Shown here in pieces: positions 52,360 through 62,077 of a stretch of DNA of 64,000 nucleotides. The stretch comes from Herpetosiphon aurantiacus DSM 785 (GTDB taxonomy: Bacteria; Chloroflexota; Chloroflexia; Chloroflexales; Herpetosiphonaceae). The stretch spans positions 3,301,199 through 3,365,198 of the forward strand of contig CP000875.1 in the NCBI GenBank assembly GCA_000018565.1. The letters run 5' to 3'. The first letter of the stretch is position 1. Each line of letters begins with the position of its first letter. The notes below the pieces were generated by a model. The model saw only the letters and a program-made list of their open reading frames with translations. It was not told the origin of the DNA and did not search any database. Both the position numbers and the translations under genes were made by a program.

Positions 52360-52415
52360 TGGCATTACTCCTAGCTCAAGGGCGAATACATAGCCTTAAA
52401 TAATCCACAACTATC

Positions 52416-53630
52416 TTAGCAAAGATTCGGGTTTTCTCGTTCAAATTGATCAAGTTGGCCTTCACGAGCCTCGGCCAGCAAGGTTTTATACTGTGGGCCA
52501 GCAGCAATTCCTTGGGCTTGCAGATCACGCCCAGTCAAGGCGCTAGCAATTGGCCGTAGGTATTGCAAATAATACTTAATTCGGCGTTGAATTGATGTTG
52601 CCTGATTACTTGCCCATACTTCAAGCAGCAACGGCGCAAATGGACTCAGCAAACGATCAAGTTGGCCTGCCGCGAGCGTGGTTCGATTTAACGTTGCTAC
52701 AAGCGCCGCCAGTTCAGGCCATTGTTCAACCATCAAGCGAATCGGCTTGGCCAAACTAAACCGCTGGGTTTGGGTTTGGGCCGCGCTGGGGGACAATTGG
52801 CTCATCAACAGCAACCACACAATCGCCAATTGCTGATCGGGCTGGCTGGCAAGCACCATTTCAGCCTGTTGATTGAGACTGCTTGACCAGCCGCTACCAA
52901 ACAATTGCCCAAGCACACCCCAACTATCCGCCAAACTTAACGCCGCCAAAGCGCTTGGCTCGGTGAGCAACAAACCTAGCTCATTCCACAAACGCGCAGG
53001 TGTAGTTTGATCAAGCCATGGCAAGGCTTGCTGCAACAGTGTAGCGGTCTGCGGTTCAAGTTCAAAATTCAAACGGGCAGCAAAGCGGATCGCACGGAGA
53101 ATGCGGGTTGGGTCATCGATGAAACTCTGATCATGCAACACCCGAATCAAACTCTGTTGGAGATCAGCATAACCATGCTGTGGATCAATTAATAGGGTTG
53201 GCTGGTTGGCGAGGCGTAAAGCCAGACAATTGATCGTAAAATCGCGGCGGGCCAAATCAGCAGCTAAATTGGCAAAACTAACGACTGGTAAGGCCGCCGG
53301 TTGGGGGTAGTATTCACTGCGGGCTGAAATTAAATCCAAGCTGCAAACACCAGCTGCATCCTGCCAACTCAGGGTAGCGGTGCCAAAGGGCGGGTGGATA
53401 TGCAGTTGATCTGGCCAAACGGTGGCCCAAATCTCGGCCAGCATAATCGCGTCGCCTTCAACCACAATATCAATATCGCCAACTGGTCGCTCTAGCAACC
53501 AATCGCGCACACAACCACCGACCAGATAGCAGGCTAACCCCTGAGTATCGGCAGTTTGGATCAACCATTGTAAACGTTGTTGTAATTCAGCGCTTGCTTG
53601 GCGTAAAAAAGGATTCAAATCATACAACAT
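52416..53630 (-). CDS. CCA-adding tRNA nucleotidyltransferase/poly(A) polymerase family (404 aa)
   Basis: Adds or repairs the 3' CCA of tRNAs, or in some bacteria only part of it. Nucleotidyltransferase motif CYLVGGCVRDWLLERPVGDI with IDIVVEG (metal Asp), DLARRDFTINC and the RNA/nucleotide-binding segment DDPTRILRAIRFAARL are clear. The C-terminal body is helical with no HD domain evident. Length 404 is normal. The minus-strand subtilase lies upstream and is separated by a terminator. Confidence 0.88.
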   Translation of the reverse strand: MLYDLNPFLRQASAELQQRLQWLIQTADTQGLACYLVGGCVRDWLLERPVGDIDIVVEGDAIMLAEIWATVWPDQLHIHPPFGTATLSWQDAAGVCSLDLISARSEYYPQPAALPVVSFANLAADLARRDFTINCLALRLANQPTLLIDPQHGYADLQQSLIRVLHDQSFIDDPTRILRAIRFAARLNFELEPQTATLLQQALPWLDQTTPARLWNELGLLLTEPSALAALSLADSWGVLGQLFGSGWSSSLNQQAEMVLASQPDQQLAIVWLLLMSQLSPSAAQTQTQRFSLAKPIRLMVEQWPELAALVATLNRTTLAAGQLDRLLSPFAPLLLEVWASNQATSIQRRIKYYLQYLRPIASALTGRDLQAQGIAAGPQYKTLLAEAREGQLDQFERENPNLC

Positions 53631-53643
53631 TGAGCGATCTCAA

Positions 53644-53680
53644 CAAAAAAATGCCCTCACTCGCATTGAGTGAGGGCATT
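53644..53680 (-). terminator. Intrinsic terminator of the subtilase gene
   Basis: On the minus strand a perfect 13-bp stem (AATGCCCTCACTC against GAGTGAGGGCATT), loop AATGC, then TTTTTT. It begins 22 bases after the subtilase stop. Confidence 0.9.
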
Positions 53681-53702
53681 GTAACCGACAATTGGTCAAA
53701 AC

Positions 53703-56700
53703 TTACGACTTGCTAACCAATGGCATGAAGATCTTGAACACTGCTTGAACTGCTTCGATAGCCACAGCTTCAGTGCTGGTATTGCTATCAGCAGCTGAGC
53801 TATATTCAAGGTTATTGGTCAAGACACCAGCTTGGGTTGCGCGAGCGCGGTAGCTGAACGAGCGCAAGCCTGGTGCGCCAGCACCCAATGAGGTACAGAT
53901 GGTTGCACCTGCGGTTGGCAAGTTGGCGGCGGTCGAGCTATCACCACTGTAGTAGTAGGTGTTGCCAACCGTACCAGTCAAGTTTTCGATCCCAACGGCT
54001 GCACCATCGGCGAAGGTGGTCAAATTGCCAGTGAGCGAACCGTAAACGGTACAGAACTCTGACTCAATGCCATCAGCGCGGGCATAGTTGGTAAAGTTGA
54101 GGTTTGAAGTTGGATCGTCATATTGTTGGGCATCTTCGTATTCAACTGCAACATACGGTACAGTTGGATCGTTTGGATTGACCCCATCAACAATCAAGAT
54201 GTAATACTCACCACCACCAGTATCGGTAGCTGAAGAACCATCCAAGTCCAAGTCCGTCCAAAGACCAGCGTACACTCCGTTAGGAGTTGCTGAGTTTGGC
54301 ATATCTTGGGCAACATAGTTGGTATTGCCTGATGGAAGCGTTGGGTCGAATTGAATCAAACCGTTGCTCCATGGGCGAACAGCGCCATAATTCACATCGT
54401 AGGCGCGAACAAGGTACGTGCCTAAGGTGAAGTTTGGTGCGGTTTCGTCACAGGTAGTACTGGCAGCAGCACAAATCGCAATAGCGTTGGCATCAGCTGA
54501 AACATCGAAGTTATCGAATGCTACGCCACCATCGCGGCTATCGCTGAAGGTATAACCAGTTTCAGCACCATTAACCAAACCACTCCAAGTAACCGTGCGG
54601 GTTGATGCGTTGTAGCTCGCGCCAGCAGGCAAGCTGCTCACATCAACTTCCAAGCCAACTGGCAAGGTGCTGGTTACATAGAAGGTATCGTTCATTGCGC
54701 TGTAGTTAGAGAGATTCACGGTGTAGGTGACATATTCGCCAACATCAACCATGGTATCGCTAACATCAACACTGACTTCGGCTTCCAACACTTCGAGGGT
54801 GAAGGCGGTACGACCAATGCTACCTGGGCTAGCTGGGCTGGTGCCAAGGTCGAATTCGCCGAACCAGACATCACCAGCTTCGAGAGCTGGCTCATCCCAG
54901 TGAATATCAACACTGAATGGTTCGCTGCCTGAAACATTGGCTGGACCAACAACATCCCAGTTGCCAAGGTTGCTGCCAGGTACGTAGTAGATATCAACCG
55001 TGGTTGAGTCGGGAGCAGCAGGTGAAGCCTGCCAGTTTTGGACAACCACAATGTAGTTACCAGCCGTTGGGTTGTTGATCGTGACGGTTTCGTAAGCCGA
55101 TGAGGTTGCTGATTCAGCAACTTGTTCACCTGCTTGAGGAATCCCGTCGCCGTTAGCATCGCGGACAACAAACAAGTCGATGTCTTCTGATGCGGTATCG
55201 GTGATCTTAGCGACAAACTTGCTTGCGCCAGTAGGCACTTGCAATGCGCGATAGAAGACACCGTTGGTCAAGCTATCGTATGGGTTACCATTGGTGGTAT
55301 CGCCAGTGATAACTTCGGTTGCGCGAACACCCTTGGTCAAGCCAAATTCGCGGATGGTCAGGTTGGTTACGTTGAGGGCGCTAAAGCCACCAGCAGTCAC
55401 CATACCCGTATCGCGGCGGGTGGTTGCAGAAACACTCTCGGGCACGCCACCAGCGCTCGCCTTGACGGCAATTGGGAAGTGGACGGCTGGAGCACGGTTT
55501 GCGGCTTCGGTCAAGCGGAATTCGCCAAACTTCCAAACGCCGTTGATTGGTTGGCCAGCAACATTGGCCTTGATCGTGATAACTTGGGTTCCACCAGCAG
55601 GAATGGTGAAGCTGGCTGGAGTTGCAGTTACCGTTACAGGCGAGGTTGAGCCACTAACATTCCAAGTTGCAGGAACGTTCAAGGTGTTCTTGACTGTCCG
55701 TGTCCACGTACATTCGACTGGGCACGATTCGTTAGCAGCACTTGCAATGTTCAAGGTTGCAGGGTTGCCACCAGCTGATGGGTTAGCATTGATGAAGTTT
55801 GGAATGGTTTCATCAAGCACCAAGCCAGCGCTGAATACTTTGGTCAAATCGACGCGGCCAGCACCCATGTTGAATGGATCGGCAGCGGTTACACCATCGG
55901 GCTTCACAACGCTGGTCTTAGCAGTCGTCATCAAAGCCGATTTGATTTCGAATGGAGTCCAAGTTGGGTATTTTTGGCGCATCAAAGCGGTCACGCCAGC
56001 GTTGTGCGGGCTTGACATTGAGGTACCACCGATAACTTGGAACAATTCGCCATCAGCGAAGCCATCATCCCAAACGAATGCAGTATGACCAGCGTTGACA
56101 TCAACACCGATCAAAGTTACGTCTGGTTTGAGCACGTTCTTGATGGGCGAAGGACCCATTGAGCTAAAGCCGGCCATCTTATCGCCAGCGCCCATAACCT
56201 TGACACCGCCATCAGCTTTACCATTAACAGTGCCTGATTGGACATAGGTTACCAAGGCTTCGCCAGCAACGCTTTCCAAGGTTGCATTCTTTTCGAGGTG
56301 AATACAAACTTTGGCGCAGTAGTCGGCAACAATACCTTGGTTATCAGCAGCGTTGACGATGATCCCACCGCCAGCACCACCAGCAAACACGTTAGCGTAT
56401 TTGAGCACCCGGGCGTTGACACCACGGCGACAAATCACGATATCGGTTGCGTTGAAGGTTCCTGGTGCATAGGGTTGTTGACACAAGCTTGGGGCAACAC
56501 TTTCGCCTGCTTGCACTGGAGCCAACTTGATTTGGCCAGTGACTGAGCCTGGGTAAAGTGAAGCACCAACCAATGGTGACGGAGCTGTGCCCGTACCACC
56601 GCTCAAGTTGCTTACATAGCCTTTGAATTCGCGGGCTTGGGTGCTTGCAGCAACGGTGATCAACCATGGTGAGTTGTGAGCAACGCTCCCAACCGTACCA

Positions 56701-57923
56701 GCGTTACCAGCCGAGGCGCTAACAATCACACCAGCAGCGTTAGCGTTACGGAATGCAATTTCAACCGCATCGGTCCATGGTGAGTTACCACCACTGATCG
56801 AGAAGTTCAACACATCAACGCCGTCGATCAAGGCTTGGTCGATTGCATCAACCGAGTCGCCACCGTTACAACCGCCGTCATCGCTGATTGCTGGATCTTC
56901 TTCCCAACAAACTTTGTAGGCAATGATTCGGGCGCGTGGAGCAACCCCTGAAACGGTGCCGAATGGTGAAGCAGTGCCACCATTACCACCAGCAGTGGTA
57001 GCGGTGTGGCTGCCGTGGCCATCTTCATCCATTGGTGAATCAACTTCACCAGGGAATGCGATGCCGCCACCGTTATACCACCAAGCCCCGATTAGTTTGT
57101 CGTTACAAGCGCCAAACGAACCATCTTGAGCTTGTGGGTTGGATGGAGCACAAACGCCTTTGTAGCCACCTGGCCACGCGCTGTAATCGCCACCAACTGG
57201 TGATGGATCGCGCAATGATGGGTGGATACCAGTCGTGGTCAAGGTGCTCGAAGGGTTGTAGATCCCGCTATCGATCACCCCAATCACAATGCCTTCACCA
57301 GCGTTCGTGCCGGTGCTGCCACCACCAAGGTTTTGCCAAAAGCTTGGCGTACCAATGAATTGGTTGCTGCTATCTGTATCGAGTTTTTCAACTTTGGCAA
57401 CTTCAACTGATGCAACATCAGGGTGGTTGCGCAAGACGGTAATCGCTGAAACATCAACATCCAAGAACATCCCGTTCAAGGCAACTTGATAATCAGCAAT
57501 TTGTTTGATTTGGTTTGATTTGGCCTGCACATCCTTGAGGAAGCTGGCGTGCTGAGCTTCAAGATGTTTCAAGTAGGCTTGTGATTCAGCCGCCTTGACA
57601 TCAAGCTTGGCGCGGCCAGTTTGCGCATTGGCGGTAGCCTTCAAACCCTTAACTTCGCCAGCATAGGTTGCCAACGGAGCTTCGTGGAATTGAACAATAA
57701 CTTTAACTTTGCCAGACTTGGGGAAATCACCATACAATGGGGCAATTGTGGGCTTGCTTGAACGATTAGCACTGGCTTGGTTCACTTGAACCGAATCAGT
57801 AGCCGTTTCCACAACGGGCTTGAGGGGTTCTGCCGCCCGTGTGACATTGTTAGCGCTCAAATTGCCCGCTAACATGGTTAACAACGCTAAGACCGTTGCT
57901 AAACGAGTGTAACGATGTTTCAC
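53703..57923 (-). CDS. Secreted subtilisin-like serine protease (1406 aa)
   Basis: Signal peptide (residues 1 to about 30), an inhibitor I9-like propeptide (VKVIVQFHEAPLATY), then an S8 catalytic domain: IGVIDSG (Asp near 217), GHGSHTATTAGG (His near 301), SASAGNAG (oxyanion Asn) and GGTSMSSPHNAG (Ser near 634). A protease-associated insert lies between His and Ser. C-terminal to the protease are Fn3/Ig-like and PPC-like beta domains (TASEDIDLFVVRDANGDG), a DUF11-like domain (DVGEYVTYTVNLSNY) and a final IFMPLVSKS. It starts at GTG with AAGGAG 9 nt upstream. It is probably an exported digestive protease, fitting a predatory or lytic gliding bacterium. Confidence 0.93.
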   Translation of the reverse strand: MKHRYTRLATVLALLTMLAGNLSANNVTRAAEPLKPVVETATDSVQVNQASANRSSKPTIAPLYGDFPKSGKVKVIVQFHEAPLATYAGEVKGLKATANAQTGRAKLDVKAAESQAYLKHLEAQHASFLKDVQAKSNQIKQIADYQVALNGMFLDVDVSAITVLRNHPDVASVEVAKVEKLDTDSSNQFIGTPSFWQNLGGGSTGTNAGEGIVIGVIDSGIYNPSSTLTTTGIHPSLRDPSPVGGDYSAWPGGYKGVCAPSNPQAQDGSFGACNDKLIGAWWYNGGGIAFPGEVDSPMDEDGHGSHTATTAGGNGGTASPFGTVSGVAPRARIIAYKVCWEEDPAISDDGGCNGGDSVDAIDQALIDGVDVLNFSISGGNSPWTDAVEIAFRNANAAGVIVSASAGNAGTVGSVAHNSPWLITVAASTQAREFKGYVSNLSGGTGTAPSPLVGASLYPGSVTGQIKLAPVQAGESVAPSLCQQPYAPGTFNATDIVICRRGVNARVLKYANVFAGGAGGGIIVNAADNQGIVADYCAKVCIHLEKNATLESVAGEALVTYVQSGTVNGKADGGVKVMGAGDKMAGFSSMGPSPIKNVLKPDVTLIGVDVNAGHTAFVWDDGFADGELFQVIGGTSMSSPHNAGVTALMRQKYPTWTPFEIKSALMTTAKTSVVKPDGVTAADPFNMGAGRVDLTKVFSAGLVLDETIPNFINANPSAGGNPATLNIASAANESCPVECTWTRTVKNTLNVPATWNVSGSTSPVTVTATPASFTIPAGGTQVITIKANVAGQPINGVWKFGEFRLTEAANRAPAVHFPIAVKASAGGVPESVSATTRRDTGMVTAGGFSALNVTNLTIREFGLTKGVRATEVITGDTTNGNPYDSLTNGVFYRALQVPTGASKFVAKITDTASEDIDLFVVRDANGDGIPQAGEQVAESATSSAYETVTINNPTAGNYIVVVQNWQASPAAPDSTTVDIYYVPGSNLGNWDVVGPANVSGSEPFSVDIHWDEPALEAGDVWFGEFDLGTSPASPGSIGRTAFTLEVLEAEVSVDVSDTMVDVGEYVTYTVNLSNYSAMNDTFYVTSTLPVGLEVDVSSLPAGASYNASTRTVTWSGLVNGAETGYTFSDSRDGGVAFDNFDVSADANAIAICAAASTTCDETAPNFTLGTYLVRAYDVNYGAVRPWSNGLIQFDPTLPSGNTNYVAQDMPNSATPNGVYAGLWTDLDLDGSSATDTGGGEYYILIVDGVNPNDPTVPYVAVEYEDAQQYDDPTSNLNFTNYARADGIESEFCTVYGSLTGNLTTFADGAAVGIENLTGTVGNTYYYSGDSSTAANLPTAGATICTSLGAGAPGLRSFSYRARATQAGVLTNNLEYSSAADSNTSTEAVAIEAVQAVFKIFMPLVSKS

Positions 57924-58326
57924 TACCAGTTACTCCTTCAGCTATATCGAATTCAGACCTGGGCGAGTTGGGAATACTACGACGAAAATCAACCTCCTTA
58001 TCGACAGTGCCTTAATTCGCATATCAATCTATAGCCTGAACCAAATCAGCGTTAATCCTGATTTGGCAGATGATTGCAGATAAACCCCGTGGCTGAAAGT
58101 TGTACAACCTCTTTGGGGAGAACTTGAAATATCACGCTCCGATGGCTCTCAAATGGAATGGAAAAGCGGTACTTAATGGTGATTGCTGATATGCTGCGCT
58201 TTATTATAACACAGTCTCTTTGGCATGATGAAATGATTAAGGGGGGATTATTAGGGTAATCGTAGTTTCTGTAGTTGGACGATCAGCCAGTAATCATGTT
58301 AAGAACGACAAATTCTCTTCCGTTGC
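57924..58326. other. Upstream region of the subtilase gene
   Basis: About 400 bases with no gene. It holds the subtilase ribosome site and AT-rich sequence near 58200; no clear promoter was found by eye. Confidence 0.4.
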
Positions 58327-58830
58327 TCATTTCTTAAGATCTGCACACCTTATAGTGGTCAAAGTCGATGCATCCGTAATATAGCCAACGCCAAACCCGA
58401 AACCCGTCGGTTGTTGATACCAGCTAGCCTCCACATAGAGGGTATAGTCTCCTTCTTGGGTAATCGGAGCTGTCCATACTTGCTGAAACACGGCTCCATT
58501 GGCGGCTAATCGCGCAGGCGGATCAATTGGTTCCCAATAGTAGCGTTGTTTTGCATCACCCAACGGTCCTTCTATATAAAAACGGGTCTGGGCAAAATCA
58601 AAGTCAACACTACCTGCTTCAATCTGCATAACAATCGGTTTGGATTCCTGTGATTCCCAGCAGTTTTTGGCCGTCTGAACCACCGCGTTTGGACCAAATA
58701 TATTCCCCCCTTGCTGCAAGGCATACTCTACCGGCCCTGCAGTTGGGTTAACAGGTTGCAGACTTATTCGCCCACATGCCACCAACAGAAGCATAATCAC
58801 GAGGAACCTGAGTATGGTAATCCGCAGCAC
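58327..58830 (-). CDS. Lipoprotein, copy 1 of a three-gene paralog set (167 aa)
   Basis: A hydrophobic N-terminus ends in a lipobox, LLLVACG, so the mature protein is probably membrane-tethered by Cys. The soluble part contains GNIFGPNAVVQTAKNCW, MQIEAGSVDFDFAQTRF, FYIEGPLG, a W-x-P segment, a YTLYV strand and GFGFGVGYIT, ending IRCADLKK. The same landmarks are in the next two genes. I do not recognise the family. A GTG at 58830 has AGGAGG at 7 nt; an ATG six bases upstream is too close to that site. Confidence 0.75.
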   Translation of the reverse strand: MLRITILRFLVIMLLLVACGRISLQPVNPTAGPVEYALQQGGNIFGPNAVVQTAKNCWESQESKPIVMQIEAGSVDFDFAQTRFYIEGPLGDAKQRYYWEPIDPPARLAANGAVFQQVWTAPITQEGDYTLYVEASWYQQPTGFGFGVGYITDASTLTTIRCADLKK

Positions 58831-58919
58831 AACCATTCCTCCTTCTATAGATAAGCTATCGAAAACAGCGAAGAACCACCTTTTAATATAGATCGTGACT
58901 CCATTATCTCATTCAACAG

Positions 58920-59435
58920 CTACTTGAGATCGGCACGCGGTATCTTTCTCGTGGTATGCTGATTAACAAGATATCCAACCCCAAAGCCGGCAGGCAGTGG
59001 AGTAATAGACCCCTGATCATCCTCCCACCTGAGGAGATAGCGACCTTCTATGGTCAGTGTGATCGTCCAAGTTGTTTGAATCATCGGTTCGCCGACCTTA
59101 ATTAGGGGAGGAAGACCGTCTGGTTCCCAATCGATCTGGGAAAGATTGGGAGAACTACCAGACTCCAACGGCCCTTCCACAAATAACCTTGATGTTCGTA
59201 TATCCAAATCCCGTGTTCCTGCTTGCAACGTGAGGTGTATCGGAATCGGCTCATTCAGGGAAAAACAATTTTTTGCTAGCTCAATTGCTGCATCTGGACC
59301 AAATTGACTGCCGACATGCTTATCGAAACGCAAGCTGATGGAATCAAGGGGCGGATCTGGTTCTCGATTAATCGTGATACACGACGCGAGCATAAAAACC
59401 AACAACAAGAAAATGAAGCCATTATACCGTTTCAT
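58920..59435 (-). CDS. Lipoprotein, copy 2 (171 aa)
   Basis: Lipobox FMLASC after MKRYNGFIFLLLV. The soluble part repeats the family landmarks: GSQFGPDAAIELAKNCFSL, IHLTLQAGTRDLDIRTS, LFVEGPLE, IDWEPDG, ITLTIEGRYLL and PAGFGVGYLV. The late Cys of copies 1 and 3 is replaced (IPRADLK). The ATG at 59435 follows GGAG by 7 nt; an ORF extension of 13 codons is discounted. Confidence 0.75.
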   Translation of the reverse strand: MKRYNGFIFLLLVFMLASCITINREPDPPLDSISLRFDKHVGSQFGPDAAIELAKNCFSLNEPIPIHLTLQAGTRDLDIRTSRLFVEGPLESGSSPNLSQIDWEPDGLPPLIKVGEPMIQTTWTITLTIEGRYLLRWEDDQGSITPLPAGFGVGYLVNQHTTRKIPRADLK

Positions 59436-59601
59436 ACATCTGCTCCCACCAAGACCCGCGTTATAAACTACCAAACCTTGTTGTCACTACAACGCGCTAT
59501 TTATGCATTGATCAACCTGAACAAATGGTCAATTGTACGCCATTTAGTACCATCAAGATCGATCGAATGACTTCTCACGATGAACTGACGAACGGAGATA
59601 G

Positions 59602-60093
59602 TTATTCTGTTTCGAGTTGATTACATGGAATATTGACATCATAGAAATTCCGCAGATAGGTGATACCAAACGCCATCCGTGTGATTTTTTCACTGGTTGG
59701 ATTGCCAATCACGAGCATATATATTCCCGGCTCGAGGTCGGGAAGTTTCCAATCGTACTGCTGTGCTGGATCGCTGACTCGAAGCACAGCCGCTGTGGGA
59801 GGATTCCAGACAAAGCGTTGCACTGTATCGGTATACAGCGGACCTTGCACAATGAATGAGCTCTGCGCAAGATCAAGATCGATGTTGCCTGCTTGCAGGG
59901 TGATGTGCATGGTGATTGATTCATGCAGATCGAAACAGTTCTTGGGAAGATAGATGCTTGCGTCATCACCAAAGTAATTCCCTACATCGTTAAGGCGATA
60001 CGTTATTGGCCCTGCAGTTGGATCAGGTTGGCTTGGCCCACATGCCGCCAAAACCAGAACCAACAAGCCAAGAATCAAGCTGTAACGTTTCAT
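59602..60093 (-). CDS. Lipoprotein, copy 3 (163 aa)
   Basis: MKRYSLILGLLVLVLAACG gives a clear lipobox. The soluble part has GNYFGDDASIYLPKNCFDL, MHITLQAGNIDLDLAQS, IVQGPLY, VWNPPTAA, GIYMLV and MAFGITYLRN, ending IPCNQL. It is most like copy 2 in its N-terminus and like copy 1 in the late Cys. AAAGGA lies upstream of the ATG at 60093. Three tandem copies of one unknown family suggest a repeated surface role; no enzyme motif is visible. Confidence 0.78.
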   Translation of the reverse strand: MKRYSLILGLLVLVLAACGPSQPDPTAGPITYRLNDVGNYFGDDASIYLPKNCFDLHESITMHITLQAGNIDLDLAQSSFIVQGPLYTDTVQRFVWNPPTAAVLRVSDPAQQYDWKLPDLEPGIYMLVIGNPTSEKITRMAFGITYLRNFYDVNIPCNQLETE

Positions 60094-60736
60094 ATCGAAT
60101 CCTTTAAGCCGAGTCTCAGCAAGCCGCCAACCATTCCCATCCAGCAGCTCTATGCACGAGTTGATGAGCCTGAACAAATGGGTTATACATTAATTGATTA
60201 GCACATCAATCAATCCCTTTCACCCATAACGATCATGGTGTGATTGAGATGGTGAAGAGATTTTACCAAGTAGGGAATGATTAGGGGAAATAGCGCAGCT
60301 TCTCTTACATCTCGCTGGCGATTATACAACATCCACGGCTACTCTGTCGCGGGGATTTGATGGTTTATGCCCTCACCCCTATCTCCCCTTCCAAGGCTAA
60401 GTTTCTGCTATGAACCACGGAATCAGAGGTTCATCGATGGATAATTGCTCACCACAAAATGTCCTTGAGGGGGTGCAGGGGGATTAAAGCCCCCTGCGTT
60501 TCCCGCCTTGAGGCGGGACGGAAGGGTGGTGATATTAATGCAGAGTGAAAACCAACAACCAACCCTTGTAAGACCTAAGGTTAAAGGATTCCATCCATTA
60601 CCAATCCGATCAATCATTACCAGCAACCCCTAGACCAACCCACCAAAATAGCTGTTCCTTGGCACAAAATGCCGTGTTATGATTAACCTAAACCATTGCG
60701 AAATGTGATGATTTAATCAGGTTTTAGGAGTGTACC
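60094..60736. other. Intergenic region with GC-rich repeat
   Basis: About 640 bases without a convincing gene. It contains a fragment of the CCCTCACCCC family near 60370 and the hairpin-rich block at 60458-60530. No clear promoter was found for the peptidase gene. Confidence 0.45.
60458..60530. repeat. Hairpin-rich GC block
   Basis: Two adjacent hairpins: GCAGGGGG...CCCCCTGC around an A/T-rich loop, and CCCGCCTTGAGGCGGG. The pattern of a purine-rich block then an AAAG then its complement resembles dispersed repeat elements. Only one copy is in the window. Confidence 0.5.
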
Positions 60737-62005
60737 ATGGCCCCTGTAAAAGTTGTCTTACCAAATGGCCTGCGAATTTATACCGATGAAATGCCCCATA
60801 CCCATTCAGTTTCGATGGGTATTTTTACCCAAGTTGGCTCGCGCTATGAAAATGCTCGCCTGACGGGAATTTCACATTTTTTGGAGCATATGTTTTTTAA
60901 GGGTACTGCCAAATACCCCACTGCCAAAGACCTTAGCGAGGCAATTGAGGGCATTGGTGGCTATATCAACGCTACTACCTCGTATGATACAACCTGTTAT
61001 TATTGTAAAGTTGCCAATATTCATACCGAACGCGGCATCGATGTGTTAACTGATATGCTCAACGCTGCCCTATTCGACCCTAAAGAAATTGAAAAAGAAC
61101 GCGGCGTGATTCAAGAAGAAATTAAAATGTCGCTCGATGTACCCGCTCAATGGGTGCATCAATTGCTCGACGAATTAATGTGGGGCGATCAGCCACTTGG
61201 CCGTGATATCGCTGGCACGCTCGAAAGTGTTGGAGCCTTTAGCCGCGAAGATTTGTTGAATTACCGCGATCAGCATTATGTTGCAGGTAATACGGTCATT
61301 TCGTTGGCTGGCAACTTTAATAGCACCGAAATTGTTGATCGTCTGACGAGCTTATTTAGCCATTATCGGGTGCTTGACGTGCCCAAACCAATTACCACCA
61401 ATAGTTTTGGCACAGCTCCAGTTGTGCATCTTTTAAATAAACCAACCGAACAAACCAATTTTGTGTTGGGCCTCAAATCGTTTGGCTATGGCGATAGCGA
61501 TCGCTGGGCGCTCAGCGTGCTCGATAGCATCCTTGGTGGCGGTATGTCTTCGCGCTTGTTCCAAGAAATTCGCGAAGAACGCGGCTTGGCCTATAGCGTC
61601 GGCTCCTACACCGCCGAATACGATGACGCTGGCAAATGGATTGTGTATGGCGGGGTTGAAGTCAGCAAGGCAGTCGATGCAATTGCCGCAATTATCGAAG
61701 AACTGCGCAAATTGCGCGATCATGGGGTGACTGCCGCCGAGTTACACCGCATCAAGGAGCAAGTTAAGGGCGGAATGCTGCTTGGGCTGGAAGATACTTG
61801 GTCGGTGGCCAATCGCAATGCTCGCCACGAACTGCGCTACGGCGAGGTGATTCCGGTTGAGCAAATTGTGGCTTGGATCGAAGCGGTCACGCTCGAAGAT
61901 ATTCAGCGCGTGGCTCAACGCCTAATTCGCCCAGATAACTTATACTTAGCAATCATCGGCCCGCATGCCGAGGCTGCTGAATTTGAACAAGCTATCACGT
62001 TATAG
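60737..62005 (+). CDS. M16 family zinc metallopeptidase (422 aa)
   Basis: Pitrilysin-type peptidase, related to mitochondrial processing peptidase beta and bacterial PqqL/YmxG. Inverted zinc motif HFLEHMFFKGT (H-x2-E-H near residue 47) and the downstream EEIKM glutamate are present, so it is the catalytic type. A C-terminal inactive half-domain includes LGGGMSSRLFQEIREERGLAY, typical of the family. ATG follows TTAGGAG. Soluble, no signal peptide. Confidence 0.93.
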   Translation: MAPVKVVLPNGLRIYTDEMPHTHSVSMGIFTQVGSRYENARLTGISHFLEHMFFKGTAKYPTAKDLSEAIEGIGGYINATTSYDTTCYYCKVANIHTERGIDVLTDMLNAALFDPKEIEKERGVIQEEIKMSLDVPAQWVHQLLDELMWGDQPLGRDIAGTLESVGAFSREDLLNYRDQHYVAGNTVISLAGNFNSTEIVDRLTSLFSHYRVLDVPKPITTNSFGTAPVVHLLNKPTEQTNFVLGLKSFGYGDSDRWALSVLDSILGGGMSSRLFQEIREERGLAYSVGSYTAEYDDAGKWIVYGGVEVSKAVDAIAAIIEELRKLRDHGVTAAELHRIKEQVKGGMLLGLEDTWSVANRNARHELRYGEVIPVEQIVAWIEAVTLEDIQRVAQRLIRPDNLYLAIIGPHAEAAEFEQAITL

Positions 62006-62077
62006 CCATTCGCCGCGAGATGCTGGTTGGCAACGCAGCCAACCAGCCGCATATTGCAAGCATAAGGAGAACACCGC

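Noticed and set aside
55264-56088. Plus-strand 274-codon ORF opposite the subtilase gene
   Set aside because: The minus strand carries a protease with full catalytic motifs; this frame is a compositional shadow.
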